Shown here: piece after piece, positions 27,892-36,425 of the stretch | Layout of the letters: each line of letters begins with the position of its first letter | Numbering within the stretch: the stretch's first letter is position 1 | DNA from: Mucilaginibacter sp. OK268 | Lineage (GTDB): Bacteria; Bacteroidota; Bacteroidia; Sphingobacteriales; Sphingobacteriaceae | Direction of reading: 5' to 3' | Assembly (NCBI RefSeq): GCF_900103125.1 | Contig: NZ_FNJV01000003.1 | Coordinates: forward strand, 372,001-436,000 | Length of the DNA: 64,000 nucleotides | Notes under the pieces: generated by a model | What the model was told of the DNA's origin: nothing | The model's database searches: none | What the model saw: only the letters and a program-made list of their open reading frames with translations | Position numbers and translations under genes: made by a program

Positions 27892-28425
27892 TTATTTAAA
27901 TTCTTTTCTTAAACTCACCTCAATAATTTTCATTAGTTCTGGTAAAGTTTTCTCAAGATCAATTTCCCTAATGTCAGACATTCTTTTACCTGAATCTATT
28001 GAATTAGGATTTCTAACATTTACATGAAAAATATCTATATCCTGTTTTATTTGAAATAAAACCTTCTCCAATTCAGTAATTTTTAAATAGTCCTTCTCAT
28101 CCAAGAAAAGTTTAACAATCATACTTTCATATTGAAAATCCCGCAAAAGAGGAGTTAAACTACTTGAAATAACACCAGCAGTTTCAGTATCTTTAATTGT
28201 GAAACGAAACATAGTATAGTTGTAATAATCCTCAACTCCAAGTTTAAATGCTTGGTAACTTTTGTAAAAATTCTTAACTTCTATAATTTTATTTTCGTGG
28301 GCTTTATTATTTTTAAAAGATACTTTATTTAAATAAAAACTTACTATCGCGGTAAGGATAGAGCTACCTAAAACAGCACTAATAGTAGTTGTAAGGTAAT
28401 TTATTTGTTGAACAGATATTGCCAT
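27892..28425 (-). CDS. Membrane-anchored hypothetical protein
   Basis: 177 residues. One N-terminal transmembrane helix (TTTISAVLGSSILTAIVSFY) is followed by a charged, largely helical cytoplasmic domain. The reading frame is markedly AT-rich compared with its neighbours, which suggests later acquisition. I recognise no family. It is convergent with the membrane glycosyltransferase candidate (25 bp gap) and divergent from the histidine leader. Confidence 0.6.
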   Translation of the reverse strand: MAISVQQINYLTTTISAVLGSSILTAIVSFYLNKVSFKNNKAHENKIIEVKNFYKSYQAFKLGVEDYYNYTMFRFTIKDTETAGVISSSLTPLLRDFQYESMIVKLFLDEKDYLKITELEKVLFQIKQDIDIFHVNVRNPNSIDSGKRMSDIREIDLEKTLPELMKIIEVSLRKEFK

Positions 28426-28551
28426 AACTGAGATTTTAGTTACAAAGGTAATTATAATTCCCCCTCAGATATTATTCATTTAAATCGGCACTACTGATAC
28501 TTAATTCCGAAGACCCGTTTAATTCTGGTTTAGACAATTTCACATTAAATT

Positions 28552-28580
28552 TTGATTTAAAAAACATCTGTCTATATTTG
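28552..28580 (+). promoter_or_regulatory. Promoter of the histidine operon
   Basis: TTG at 28552-28554, 18 bp spacer, then TATATTTG at 28573-28580: a full Bacteroidota -33/-7 promoter. Transcription would start near 28585, about 28 bases before the leader ORF. The rest of 28426-28550 shows nothing else. Confidence 0.7.
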
Positions 28581-28612
28581 CGACAGCTAATCCATAGTTT
28601 TACTATATAAAA

Positions 28613-28672
28613 ATGAACGGCATCGCACTACATCATCTTCATCTGCATCACCACCATGTGGTGATCAGCTAA
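28613..28672 (+). CDS. Histidine-operon leader peptide (19 aa, seven His)
   Basis: The ORF ATG...TAA encodes MNGIALHHLHLHHHHVVIS, with seven histidines of 19 residues, clustered at positions 7-15. It sits between a consensus promoter and hisG, exactly where a His-codon leader would sense charged tRNA-His. Its last His codons overlap an 8-bp perfect hairpin (28647-28665, ATCACCAC-CAT-GTGGTGAT). Stalling on His codons would keep ribosomes over this hairpin. I do not see a strong G/C terminator stem downstream, only a six-T run at 28715-28720, so the downstream mechanism is open. Confidence 0.85.
   Translation: MNGIALHHLHLHHHHVVIS
28647..28665 (+). promoter_or_regulatory. Hairpin inside the His-codon run of the leader
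   Basis: ATCACCAC and GTGGTGAT form a perfect 8-bp stem with a three-base loop, overlapping the last four His codons. It is a probable attenuation or pausing element. Confidence 0.6.
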
Positions 28673-28745
28673 TATGTATGTTTCTACGCGAAATAACAAC
28701 CTCCGTTTATACTCTTTTTTATCATAGTTTCTTAAATTCAATCTT

Positions 28746-29597
28746 TTGAAAACACTTAAAATAGCGATCCAGAAATCTGGTCGTCTCAACGAAAAATCCG
28801 TTGAATTACTAAAAAATTGCGGCTTAAATTTCGAAAATTACAAAAGCTCGCTTATCTCCCCCGTTTCCAACTTCCCTTTAGAGATCCTTTTTCTGCGCGA
28901 TGATGACATCCCCGAATACGTTCAGGATGGCATTGCCGATCTGGGTATTGTAGGTGAAAATGTGATACAGGAAACCGAAGTGGAGGTGAGCTACCTGCAA
29001 CGCCTGGGTTTTGGCAAATGCTCGCTGAAAATAGCCGTGCCCAACAACAACGATATTCAAAACCTCAGCGACCTGAACGGTAAAGCCATCGCCACCACCT
29101 ACCCGGTTATTTTAGGTAAATTCCTGAAACAGCAAGGTATCCAGTCAGATATCCGTACCATTTCAGGTTCGGTAGAAATTTCTCCGGGCCTGGGCCTGAG
29201 TGATGCGATCTGTGACCTGGTGTCTACAGGTGGTACCCTCAAAAGTAACGGGTTGAAGCCATTTGCCGATGTGATGTCGTCAGAAGCCGTGCTTATCGGC
29301 TGCAAAACTATCGAAGATAATCACCTTGTACAGGAGTTAATACAGCGTATCCAGTCTGTTTTACGTGCCAAAGAAACTAAGTACGTGGTATTGAACGTTC
29401 ATGTAGGTAACCTTGAAGCAGTAACCGCTTTATTACCAGGCGTAAAAAGTCCATCGGTAGTACCATTGGCCGAACCTGAATGGGTTGCAGTACACACCGT
29501 GATCCCTGAGCGTGATTTCTGGGACAGGATAAGTCAGCTGAAACAAGCCGGCGCACAAGGCATTGTGGTAATGCCGATTGAGAAGATAATTTTATAG
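28746..29597 (+). CDS. hisG: ATP phosphoribosyltransferase, long form
   Basis: 283 residues from a TTG start that yields the family-typical opening MKTLKIAIQKSGRLNEKSVE. It catalyses the first step of histidine synthesis, joining ATP and PRPP. The PRPP-binding region is visible as ISPGLGLSDAICDLVSTGGTLKSNGL. The length and C-terminal ACT-like part (about 205-283) mark the long, hexameric, histidine-inhibited form that needs no HisZ. It is the first structural gene after the leader peptide. Confidence 0.97.
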   Translation: MKTLKIAIQKSGRLNEKSVELLKNCGLNFENYKSSLISPVSNFPLEILFLRDDDIPEYVQDGIADLGIVGENVIQETEVEVSYLQRLGFGKCSLKIAVPNNNDIQNLSDLNGKAIATTYPVILGKFLKQQGIQSDIRTISGSVEISPGLGLSDAICDLVSTGGTLKSNGLKPFADVMSSEAVLIGCKTIEDNHLVQELIQRIQSVLRAKETKYVVLNVHVGNLEAVTALLPGVKSPSVVPLAEPEWVAVHTVIPERDFWDRISQLKQAGAQGIVVMPIEKIIL

Positions 29598-29680
29598 TTA
29601 GTGTGCAGTTGGCGGTTTGCAGTTAGCATTTTGAAACTGCAAATAAAGCAAACTGCTAACTGAAAACTGCAAACTGAAAA
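29598..29680. repeat. CTGCAAACTG word-type palindromic spacer (hisG-hisD)
   Basis: The left part carries GTGCAGTTGGCGGTTTGCAG, and the right part carries inverted variants (AAACTGCAAACTG, ACTGCTAACTG). The same word occurs at 36338-36425 and 61230-61308. Confidence 0.65.
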
Positions 29681-30967
29681 ATGAAGACATACAATTATTC
29701 AGATTTAAGTAGCACCGATATCCAGAAACTGGTTCAGCGAAATGTTGATCCGGCCAATGAGATCCGTACCATTGTTGAAGAGGTTATTGATAACGTGCAG
29801 CAACATGGCGACAGCGCCCTGTATGAATATGCCCGCAAGTTTGACAAGGTTGAATTGAGCAACCTGTACCTGGACAAAACCGATCTGGAAGAACTGGCCG
29901 AATCGGTATCTGCCGAGCAAAAAGCCGCGCTGGAAACGGCCTATAATAATATCTATAAATTTCACCGGGCGCAGGTAAAACCAGAGGATAAAGTGGAAAC
30001 CATGCCCGGCGTTACCTGCTGGCGCGAGTTAAGACCGATTGAAAAAGTTGGCCTGTATATCCCCGGTGGAACCGCCGTTTTGCCAAGTACATTTTTGATG
30101 CTGGGCATCCCCGCGCGTATAGCAGGATGTCATGAAATTGTGGTGTGTTCGCCGCCGCAAAAAAATGGCAAGGTGAATGCTTTTATAGCCTATGTTGCCT
30201 TGCTATTGGGTATCGATAAAATATACCTGGTTGGTGGTTCACAGGCTATTGCGGCCATGGCTTACGGCACCGAAAGTATCACTAAAGTTGACAAGATATT
30301 TGGACCTGGAAATCAGTTTGTTACCAAAGCAAAAACCATCATCCAATCGACTACCTCAACGGCTATTGATATGCCTGCGGGCCCGTCGGAGGTTTTGGTG
30401 ATTGCCGATGAAACCGCTACCCCGGCTTACATCGCTGCCGACCTTTTGGCACAGGCCGAACATGGTATCGACAGTCAGTCGGTACTGGTATGTACCTCTG
30501 CTAAAATAGCTCAGGAGGCACTGGCCGAAGTGGAGAAACAATTACCAACCTTGCCCCGTGCCGAGATAGCTAAACTGGCTATTGATAACTCGTATATCGT
30601 GGTTACTTCCAATTTGGAACAGGCCATGGATTTCAGTAATCAGTACGCACCCGAGCACTTGATCCTGGCCACCGAAAGGTGGAAGGAGATCACTGGCTTC
30701 ATCATCAACGCAGGCTCGGTATTCCTGGGTAATTTAACCCCTGAAAGCGCCGGTGACTACGCCTCAGGCACCAATCATACGTTGCCTACCAGCAGCTATG
30801 CCAGGGCTTATTCAGGTGTTTCGGTTGATTCTTTTGTAAAGAAGATCACCTTTCAGCATATCACCCGCGAAGGGATTAACAATATTGGCCCAACAGTACA
30901 AACGCTGGCCGAGTTGGAGGGTTTACATGCCCATGCTAATGCAGTATCAATAAGGAATAAAAATTAA
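29681..30967 (+). CDS. hisD: Histidinol dehydrogenase
   Basis: 428 residues, full length. Conserved blocks include VGLYIPGGTAVLPSTFLML, KIFGPGNQFVTKAK, IDMPAGPSEVLVIADE, the zinc and active-site area LLAQAEHGIDSQ, YAPEHLIL, and the C-terminal AGDYASGTNHTLPTS. It oxidises histidinol in two NAD-dependent steps to histidine. Third-party features are absent; the gene is separated from hisG by an 83-bp palindromic spacer and from hisC by a GTCATTGCGAGG element. Confidence 0.98.
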   Translation: MKTYNYSDLSSTDIQKLVQRNVDPANEIRTIVEEVIDNVQQHGDSALYEYARKFDKVELSNLYLDKTDLEELAESVSAEQKAALETAYNNIYKFHRAQVKPEDKVETMPGVTCWRELRPIEKVGLYIPGGTAVLPSTFLMLGIPARIAGCHEIVVCSPPQKNGKVNAFIAYVALLLGIDKIYLVGGSQAIAAMAYGTESITKVDKIFGPGNQFVTKAKTIIQSTTSTAIDMPAGPSEVLVIADETATPAYIAADLLAQAEHGIDSQSVLVCTSAKIAQEALAEVEKQLPTLPRAEIAKLAIDNSYIVVTSNLEQAMDFSNQYAPEHLILATERWKEITGFIINAGSVFLGNLTPESAGDYASGTNHTLPTSSYARAYSGVSVDSFVKKITFQHITREGINNIGPTVQTLAELEGLHAHANAVSIRNKN

Positions 30968-31003
30968 AATATAATTAAAGAACAACGTTTCTCTATCAAA
31001 TAT

Positions 31004-31086
31004 GTCATTGCGAGGAGGAACGACGAAGCAATCTCATCATATACATAAACGCGAGGAGATTGCCACGCTACGCTCGCAATGACATG
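31004..31086. repeat. GTCATTGCGAGG palindromic element, copy 5 (hisD-hisC)
   Basis: GTCATTGCGAGGAGGAACGA on the left and TTGCCACGCTACGCTCGCAA plus TGACATG on the right. Its last bases create an in-frame ATG at 31084 ahead of the likely native hisC start. Confidence 0.8.
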
Positions 31087-31098
31087 ATTAATATTACA

Positions 31099-32145
31099 AT
31101 GTATAATATCAACAATATACTCCGCGAAAACATCAAAAACCTGACCCCCTACTCTTCCGCACGTGATGAGTACCAGGGGGAGGCTAGTGTTTTTCTGGAT
31201 GCTAATGAAAACGCGTTTGGGTCGCCTTTGAACCAGCAGTTTAACCGCTATCCTGATCCATTACAATATCAATTAAAAAAACGCATCACCGAAATTAAAG
31301 GCGTACCACCCCGCAACATTTTTATAGGCAACGGCAGCGACGAAGCTATCGACATCCTTTTCCGCAGTTTTTGCAACCCGGGTGTCGATAATGTGATCAT
31401 CGTGCCCCCTACCTACGGTATGTACCAGGTATCGGCCAATATCAACGATGTAGAGGCCCGCAAGATTCTGCTCACTGAAGATTATCAACTTAACCTGGAA
31501 GGTATTGCCGAAGCTATCGACGAGCACACCAAACTCATCTTTATCTGTTCACCCAACAACCCTACCGGCAACTCCATTAACCGTGCTGATGTAGAAACCC
31601 TTTTGGCCAACTTTAACGGCCTGGTGATTGTGGATGAAGCTTATATCAACTTCAGTCGTCAAAAAACTTTCATACAGGAGTTGACTGAATATGCCAACCT
31701 GGTGGTTTTGCAAACCCTTTCCAAAGCCTGGGGATTGGCTGGTTTACGCGTAGGTATGGCCTTTGCCAGTGAAGAGATCATTGAGGTGATGAACAAAGTA
31801 AAACCACCTTATAATGTAAACGAGGCCTCACAGCAACTGGCATTGGAAGCACTGGCTAATATCGACCAGATCAATAGCTGGATCAAAGAAACATTGACAC
31901 AGCGCGACAGATTGGTGCTTGAACTCAAAAACTTTGATTTTGTACTGGATATTTACCCATCGGATGCTAACTTTATCCTCGTGAAAACAACCGATGCCAA
32001 CAAGATCTATGACTATCTGGTAAGCAAGGGCATCATTATCCGCAACCGCTCCAAAGTGGAGCTTTGCGAAGGCTGTCTCCGCATTACCGTTGGCACGCCC
32101 GATGAAAACACCACTTTACTCCAAACTCTACAAAACTTCAAATGA
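31099..32145 (+). CDS. hisC: Histidinol-phosphate aminotransferase
   Basis: 348 residues from the ATG at 31099 ([20 protein letters not shown]), the normal opening of the family in this phylum. The in-frame ATG at 31084 and TTG at 31060 lie in the upstream repeat and are less likely. Fold-type I PLP motifs are [20 protein letters not shown] and the Schiff-base Lys in [13 protein letters not shown]. It converts imidazole acetol phosphate to histidinol phosphate. It overlaps hisB by 4 bp (ATGA), indicating translational coupling. Confidence 0.97.
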   Translation: MYNINNILRENIKNLTPYSSARDEYQGEASVFLDANENAFGSPLNQQFNRYPDPLQYQLKKRITEIKGVPPRNIFIGNGSDEAIDILFRSFCNPGVDNVIIVPPTYGMYQVSANINDVEARKILLTEDYQLNLEGIAEAIDEHTKLIFICSPNNPTGNSINRADVETLLANFNGLVIVDEAYINFSRQKTFIQELTEYANLVVLQTLSKAWGLAGLRVGMAFASEEIIEVMNKVKPPYNVNEASQQLALEALANIDQINSWIKETLTQRDRLVLELKNFDFVLDIYPSDANFILVKTTDANKIYDYLVSKGIIIRNRSKVELCEGCLRITVGTPDENTTLLQTLQNFK

Positions 32146-33284
32146 GTAATTTAAAAAAAATATTGTTTGTTGACCGAGACGGCACCCTGATCAAAGAACC
32201 TGCGGATGAGCAGATCGATTCTTTCGAAAAACTGGAATTTTATCCCGGTGCCTTAACTTATCTACCTAAAATAGCCAAAGAGCTTGATTTTGAACTGGTG
32301 ATGATCACCAATCAGGATGGTTTGGGTACTGCATCATACCCGGAAGACACTTTTTGGCCTGTGCATAATTTTATTCTGAAAACATTTGAGGCCGAGGGAG
32401 TAAAGTTTGATAACATTGTGATCGACCGTACCTTCCCGGCCGAAAAAGCGCCAACACGTAAACCCGGTACCGCACTGCTTACTCCATATTTTGATACTGA
32501 AAAATATGATCTGCCAGGTTCATTTACCATCGGCGATCGTAAAAACGATGTGCTGCTGGCCCGTAATTTAGGCGCTAAAGCCATCTGGATCAACAATGAA
32601 TCGGGATTGGGTGGCGCTGAGTTCACCGAGGCCGATCATATCAGCGATACCATTGCCCTGGAAACTACCGACTGGCAACAGATCTACGAGTTTCTGAAAC
32701 TGGGTCAGCGTGTGGTTGAACATCGCCGTGCCACTAAAGAAACCGACATCTATATCAAAATCAACCTGGATGGTACCGGCGAAGCCAAAGTATCAACCGG
32801 TCTGCATTTTTTTGATCACATGTTGGATCAAATCGCCCGCCACGGCAGCATCGACCTGGAAGTAATTGCCAAAGGCGATCTGCATATCGACGAACATCAC
32901 ACCATTGAAGATACCGGCATAGCTTTAGGCGAGGTTTTTGTAGAAGCTTTAGGTAATAAAAAAGGTATAGAACGATACGGCTTTTGCCTGCCTATGGACG
33001 ACTGTCTGGCACAAGCGGCCATTGATTTTGGCGGTCGTAACTGGATAGTTTGGGAAGCTGAATTTAACCGCGAAAAGGTGGGCGATGTGCCAACAGAAAT
33101 GTTCTACCATTTCTTCAAATCATTCTCAGACGCGGCCAAATGCAACCTCAACATCAAAGCCGAAGGACAAAACGAGCATCACAAAATTGAGGCTATATTT
33201 AAAGTCTTTGCCAAGGCAATAAAAATGGCCGTAAAACGTGATGTAGATAAGATGGTTTTACCAAGTACTAAAGGGGTATTATAA
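32142..33284 (+). CDS. hisB: Bifunctional histidinol-phosphatase / imidazoleglycerol-phosphate dehydratase
   Basis: 380 residues in two domains. The N-terminal HAD phosphatase has [10 protein letters not shown] (Asp nucleophile), [10 protein letters not shown] and [20 protein letters not shown]. The C-terminal dehydratase begins near 185 with [14 protein letters not shown] and carries the manganese-binding histidine blocks [15 protein letters not shown] and [17 protein letters not shown], then FGGRNW. It performs steps 7 and 9 of the pathway. Such fusions are known in Bacteroidota and enterobacteria. It starts within the hisC stop. Confidence 0.98.
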   Translation: MSNLKKILFVDRDGTLIKEPADEQIDSFEKLEFYPGALTYLPKIAKELDFELVMITNQDGLGTASYPEDTFWPVHNFILKTFEAEGVKFDNIVIDRTFPAEKAPTRKPGTALLTPYFDTEKYDLPGSFTIGDRKNDVLLARNLGAKAIWINNESGLGGAEFTEADHISDTIALETTDWQQIYEFLKLGQRVVEHRRATKETDIYIKINLDGTGEAKVSTGLHFFDHMLDQIARHGSIDLEVIAKGDLHIDEHHTIEDTGIALGEVFVEALGNKKGIERYGFCLPMDDCLAQAAIDFGGRNWIVWEAEFNREKVGDVPTEMFYHFFKSFSDAAKCNLNIKAEGQNEHHKIEAIFKVFAKAIKMAVKRDVDKMVLPSTKGVL

Positions 33285-33360
33285 GAGAGGCAAGAGATTA
33301 GAATCAAGAGGCAAGATTTTTTTCTGTCCTGATTCTTGACTCTTATATCTTGATTCTAAA
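33285..33360. repeat. Palindromic spacer with GATTCT/AGAATC words (hisB-hisH)
   Basis: GAGGCAAGAGATTAGAATCAAGAGG-type words are mirrored by CCTGATTCTTGACTCTTATATCTTGATTCT. A TTG in it opens the hisH frame early but is not a plausible start. Confidence 0.6.
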
Positions 33361-33367
33361 TAAAAAC

Positions 33368-33958
33368 ATGACAGGCATTATTCTATACGGCGCGGGTAAT
33401 ATATTTTCTTTAACGGCTGCTTTGGAGCGGCTGGGCATTCCGTATGGCTTTATCAATAGCCAGGAGGATTTTGAAAAGTTCGACCGTTATATTATTCCCG
33501 GGGTTGGGCATGCCGGTGCGGCTATGGATAAACTGGAGAAAACCGGCTTGGTTCCTGCTATTAAAGCGCTTAAAAAGCCAACACTGGGTATTTGCGTGGG
33601 GATGCAGTTGCTTACCTCCTACTCTGAAGAAGGTGATTCCGATCTGTTAAATATCTTCCCGATCAAAACTTTAAGGTTTCAGGATAGTTCTGAATATAAA
33701 GTACCACACACCGGCTGGAACCAGGTCTATCCAGAAAAAGACAACCCTTTATTTAAAAATATACCGTCAGGTTCACATTTTTACTTTGTACATTCATACT
33801 TTATTGAGTATGACAAAACATACACTTTACTATCAGCCAATTACAACACCGAATTTTCGGCATCAATTTGGCATGATAACTTTTACGGCGTACAATTTCA
33901 CCCCGAAAAATCAGGGGTATACGGCGAAACTCTATTAACTAACTTTTCAAAATTATAA
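33368..33958 (+). CDS. hisH: Imidazole glycerol phosphate synthase, glutaminase subunit
   Basis: 196 residues from ATG 33368 (MTGIILYGAGNIFSL). Class I glutamine amidotransferase triad: Cys76 in LGICVGMQLL, then His and Glu in the C-terminal VQFHPEKSG. It delivers ammonia to HisF. The oxyanion strand reads IIPGVGHAGAAM. It lies six bases before hisA. The family call is secure because HisF and HisA are adjacent. Confidence 0.96.
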   Translation: MTGIILYGAGNIFSLTAALERLGIPYGFINSQEDFEKFDRYIIPGVGHAGAAMDKLEKTGLVPAIKALKKPTLGICVGMQLLTSYSEEGDSDLLNIFPIKTLRFQDSSEYKVPHTGWNQVYPEKDNPLFKNIPSGSHFYFVHSYFIEYDKTYTLLSANYNTEFSASIWHDNFYGVQFHPEKSGVYGETLLTNFSKL

Positions 33959-33963
33959 AAGAC

Positions 33964-34713
33964 ATGTACATTATCCCTGCTATTGACATATTGAACAAAA
34001 AGGTAGTGCGATTGCGTGAGGGCGATTATGGTCAGGTAACAGAATACGATGTTACATTGGAAGAAATGATTGAGCGCTACCAGAGTAATGGTACCAATTT
34101 CATCCATGTTATTGATCTTAACGGTGCCAAAAACGACTTCAGCAACCAGCAATACCTGTTTGATGTGATCCGTAAAACCGATATGAAGGTACAATACGGT
34201 GGCGGTATCCGCAGCATTGATAAAGTGAAAGAACTGATAGATGCCGGTGTTCACCGCGTTATTGTAGGCACGCAAGCCCTCACTAATCCCAGCTTTTTAC
34301 CCGAACTGGGTTCTGAAATTTGTGGTAAAGATAAATGCTCAGACCAGGTAGTTATTGCCATCGATGTGCTTGACGAAGTGATCAAATATTCCGGATGGAT
34401 GGAAAGTTCACCCATAAAACTGATGGATTACGTTGATAAATGCCTTTCCTTAGGCTTTTTCCGTTTCCTATGCACCGACATCAATAAAGACGGTAAATTG
34501 GGCGGTGCAGGTATCGAGCTGTATGAAAAACTGCTGGATCATTCGCCGTTTATTAAGCTGATCGCTTCGGGCGGTGTAAGTTCTATGAAAGATATTGAAC
34601 AGTTGAGTCGCTTAAAGGTAGAATCATGTGTGGTAGGCAAAGCCATTTACGAAGGTCACATATCTATCGAAGACGTCAAAAACTGGAATTTGGAATCTTT
34701 GATCTCCATTTAA
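33964..34713 (+). CDS. hisA: Phosphoribosylformimino-AICAR-phosphate isomerase
   Basis: 249 residues, a (beta/alpha)8 barrel. The catalytic Asp8 lies in MYIIPAIDIL; the half-barrel repeat is visible as VQYGGGIRSIDKVKELIDAG and IASGGVSSMKDIEQL, the phosphate-binding loops; and the second catalytic Asp is in VVIAIDVLDE. It performs the Amadori isomerisation feeding HisHF. It begins 5 bp after hisH and is followed by a repeat element. Confidence 0.97.
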   Translation: MYIIPAIDILNKKVVRLREGDYGQVTEYDVTLEEMIERYQSNGTNFIHVIDLNGAKNDFSNQQYLFDVIRKTDMKVQYGGGIRSIDKVKELIDAGVHRVIVGTQALTNPSFLPELGSEICGKDKCSDQVVIAIDVLDEVIKYSGWMESSPIKLMDYVDKCLSLGFFRFLCTDINKDGKLGGAGIELYEKLLDHSPFIKLIASGGVSSMKDIEQLSRLKVESCVVGKAIYEGHISIEDVKNWNLESLISI

Positions 34714-34738
34714 GACGCCTCAATCAATCTAATTCCCA

Positions 34739-34810
34739 TGTCATTGCGAGGTACGAAGCAATCTCCTCATCATAGTTAGGAGATTGCCACGCTACGCTCG
34801 CAATGACATG
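34739..34810. repeat. GTCATTGCGAGG palindromic element, copy 6 (hisA-hisF)
   Basis: The shortest copy: ATGTCATTGCGAGGTACGAA on the left and TGCCACGCTACGCTCGCAAT with GACAT on the right. Confidence 0.8.
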
Positions 34811-34822
34811 TTAAAATAAAGC

Positions 34823-35578
34823 ATGTTAAGTAAAAGAATCATCCCCTGTCTTGATGTTAAAGACGGTCGTACGGTAAAAGGCGTAAACTTTGTCGACCTG
34901 CGCGATGCCGGCGACCCGGTTGAACTGGCCTGGAACTACTCGCGCCAGGGTGCCGACGAACTGGTTTTCCTGGATATTACAGCAACAGTAGAGCGCCGTA
35001 AAACCATGGTTGAGCTGGTAAAGGCCGTAGCACGCCAGATCAATATACCCTTTACCATAGGTGGTGGTATAAACGAAATTGCCGATGCCGACGCATTGTT
35101 AAATGCCGGTGCCGATAAAATATCTATCAACTCCGCAGCAGTGCGTAACCCCGCCCTGATTGATGAACTGGCCAGAGCGTTCGGTGTTCAGTTTGTGGTA
35201 ATTGCGGTTGATACCCGCCGCATTGATGCTAAAAATATAGTGCACCTGAATGGAGGTCGACTGCCAACGGAGCGACAAACGTTAGAATGGATAAAAGAAG
35301 CTGAAAGCCGTGGAGCAGGCGAAATACTGCTCACCTCCATGGATCATGACGGCACCAAGAACGGCTTCGACAACGGACTGCTAAAAACTGTTAACGATGC
35401 CGTGCATATACCAGTTATTGCCTCGGGAGGTGCAGGTGCGGTGCAGCACTTTGTGGATGTTTTTGAAAAAACTAATGTCGACGCGGCATTGGCAGCATCC
35501 GTATTTCATTATGGCGAGATACTAATACCCGATTTGAAAGCGGTGCTAAAAAGTAATAATATTGAGGTAAGGATATGA
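34823..35578 (+). CDS. hisF: Imidazole glycerol phosphate synthase, cyclase subunit
   Basis: 251 residues. Catalytic Asp11 lies in [20 protein letters not shown] and the second catalytic Asp (about 130) in [10 protein letters not shown]. Phosphate-binding loops are [14 protein letters not shown] and [13 protein letters not shown]. It joins HisH ammonia to PRFAR, yielding IGP and AICAR. The [10 protein letters not shown] segment is also characteristic. Confidence 0.98.
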   Translation: MLSKRIIPCLDVKDGRTVKGVNFVDLRDAGDPVELAWNYSRQGADELVFLDITATVERRKTMVELVKAVARQINIPFTIGGGINEIADADALLNAGADKISINSAAVRNPALIDELARAFGVQFVVIAVDTRRIDAKNIVHLNGGRLPTERQTLEWIKEAESRGAGEILLTSMDHDGTKNGFDNGLLKTVNDAVHIPVIASGGAGAVQHFVDVFEKTNVDAALAASVFHYGEILIPDLKAVLKSNNIEVRI

Positions 35579-35749
35579 TTAAGTGCGGGTTAAAACCCAG
35601 CAGCCATCCCGAATTCATTTCGGGATCCCACAGGCAAGGTCTACAACATACAAATGTAATACCCTGCTGATGAGGTGCTGAAACAAGTTCAGCATGACTT
35701 AAATTTTTAATAGACACACGAACCACAACCCTGGCAACAGGCAACAGAT
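35579..35749. repeat. Palindromic spacer hisF-hisIE
   Basis: CATCCCGAATTCATTTCGGGATCCC is itself a hairpin (CCCGAAtTcatTTCGGG), and GTGCTGAAACAAGTTCAGCA is another. No ORF or promoter consensus was seen. Confidence 0.55.
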
Positions 35750-36337
35750 ATGAATATAGATTTCAACAAAACCGACGGACTGGTTCCGGTGATCATACAG
35801 GATGAGCAAACGCTTGAAGTGCTGATGCTGGGTTATATGAACCAGGAAGCCTATGATAAAACCGTACAGGAAAACATAGTAACCTTTTTCTCCCGCTCCA
35901 AACAACGCTTGTGGACAAAAGGCGAAACCAGCAGCAACTTTTTGCATGTAAAAAACATCAGTATTGATTGCGATAGCGATACCCTCTTGATCAAAGTTAA
36001 AGCCGATGGCCCAACCTGCCACACCGGTTCACGCAGCTGCTTTAAAACCGAGTTTAATCAAAACTTTATCCTGGAACTGGAAAACATTATTGCCGATAGA
36101 TACGAAAATCCGGTTGAGGGCTCATACGTCAATAAACTACGCAACAAGGGCCTCAACAAAATAGCCCAAAAAGTAGGCGAGGAAGGCGTAGAAACTGTTA
36201 TAGCAGCCCTTGCCGAAACCGAAACAGACCTCATCAACGAATCGTCAGACCTGGTATTTCATTTATTGGTGCTGCTACGCGAAAAAGGCCTTGATCTGAA
36301 AACAATAGCTAAGAACTTAGAAGGAAGACATAAATAG
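35750..36337 (+). CDS. hisIE: Bifunctional phosphoribosyl-AMP cyclohydrolase / phosphoribosyl-ATP pyrophosphatase
   Basis: 195 residues. The N-terminal HisI domain has VTFFSRSKQRLWTKGETSSN and the zinc and magnesium residues in IDCDSDTLLIKV and GPTCHTGSRSCF. The C-terminal HisE domain (from about 105) has SYVNKLRNKGLNKIAQKVGE and EGVETVIAAL followed by ESSDLVFHLLVLL. It performs steps 2 and 3 of the pathway. It is the last biosynthetic gene; the enzyme set in this operon is complete. Confidence 0.97.
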   Translation: MNIDFNKTDGLVPVIIQDEQTLEVLMLGYMNQEAYDKTVQENIVTFFSRSKQRLWTKGETSSNFLHVKNISIDCDSDTLLIKVKADGPTCHTGSRSCFKTEFNQNFILELENIIADRYENPVEGSYVNKLRNKGLNKIAQKVGEEGVETVIAALAETETDLINESSDLVFHLLVLLREKGLDLKTIAKNLEGRHK

Positions 36338-36425
36338 TTGACGATTACCAGTTTGCAGTTGATAACTAAATTTATCTGCAAACTGATAGCTGCAAAGTGC
36401 AAACAGAGAACTGCAAACTAAAAAA
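36338..36425. repeat. CTGCAAACTG word-type palindromic spacer (hisIE-WD40)
   Basis: CCAGTTTGCAGTTGATAAC on the left and CTGCAAACTGATAGCTGCAA, then GAACTGCAAAC, on the right. Same word family as 29598-29680. Confidence 0.65.

Noticed and set aside
28673..28745. Classical rho-independent attenuator terminator after the his leader
   Set aside because: Only a six-T run (28715-28720) without a G/C-rich stem directly before it; not enough to call a terminator.
31060..31098. Upstream starts for hisC (TTG 31060, ATG 31084)
   Set aside because: Both lie in the GTCATTGCGAGG element; the family-typical N-terminus starts at 31099.
33898..34275. 125-residue minus-strand frame over hisH and hisA
   Set aside because: Antisense to conserved TIM-barrel coding sequence, no promoter.
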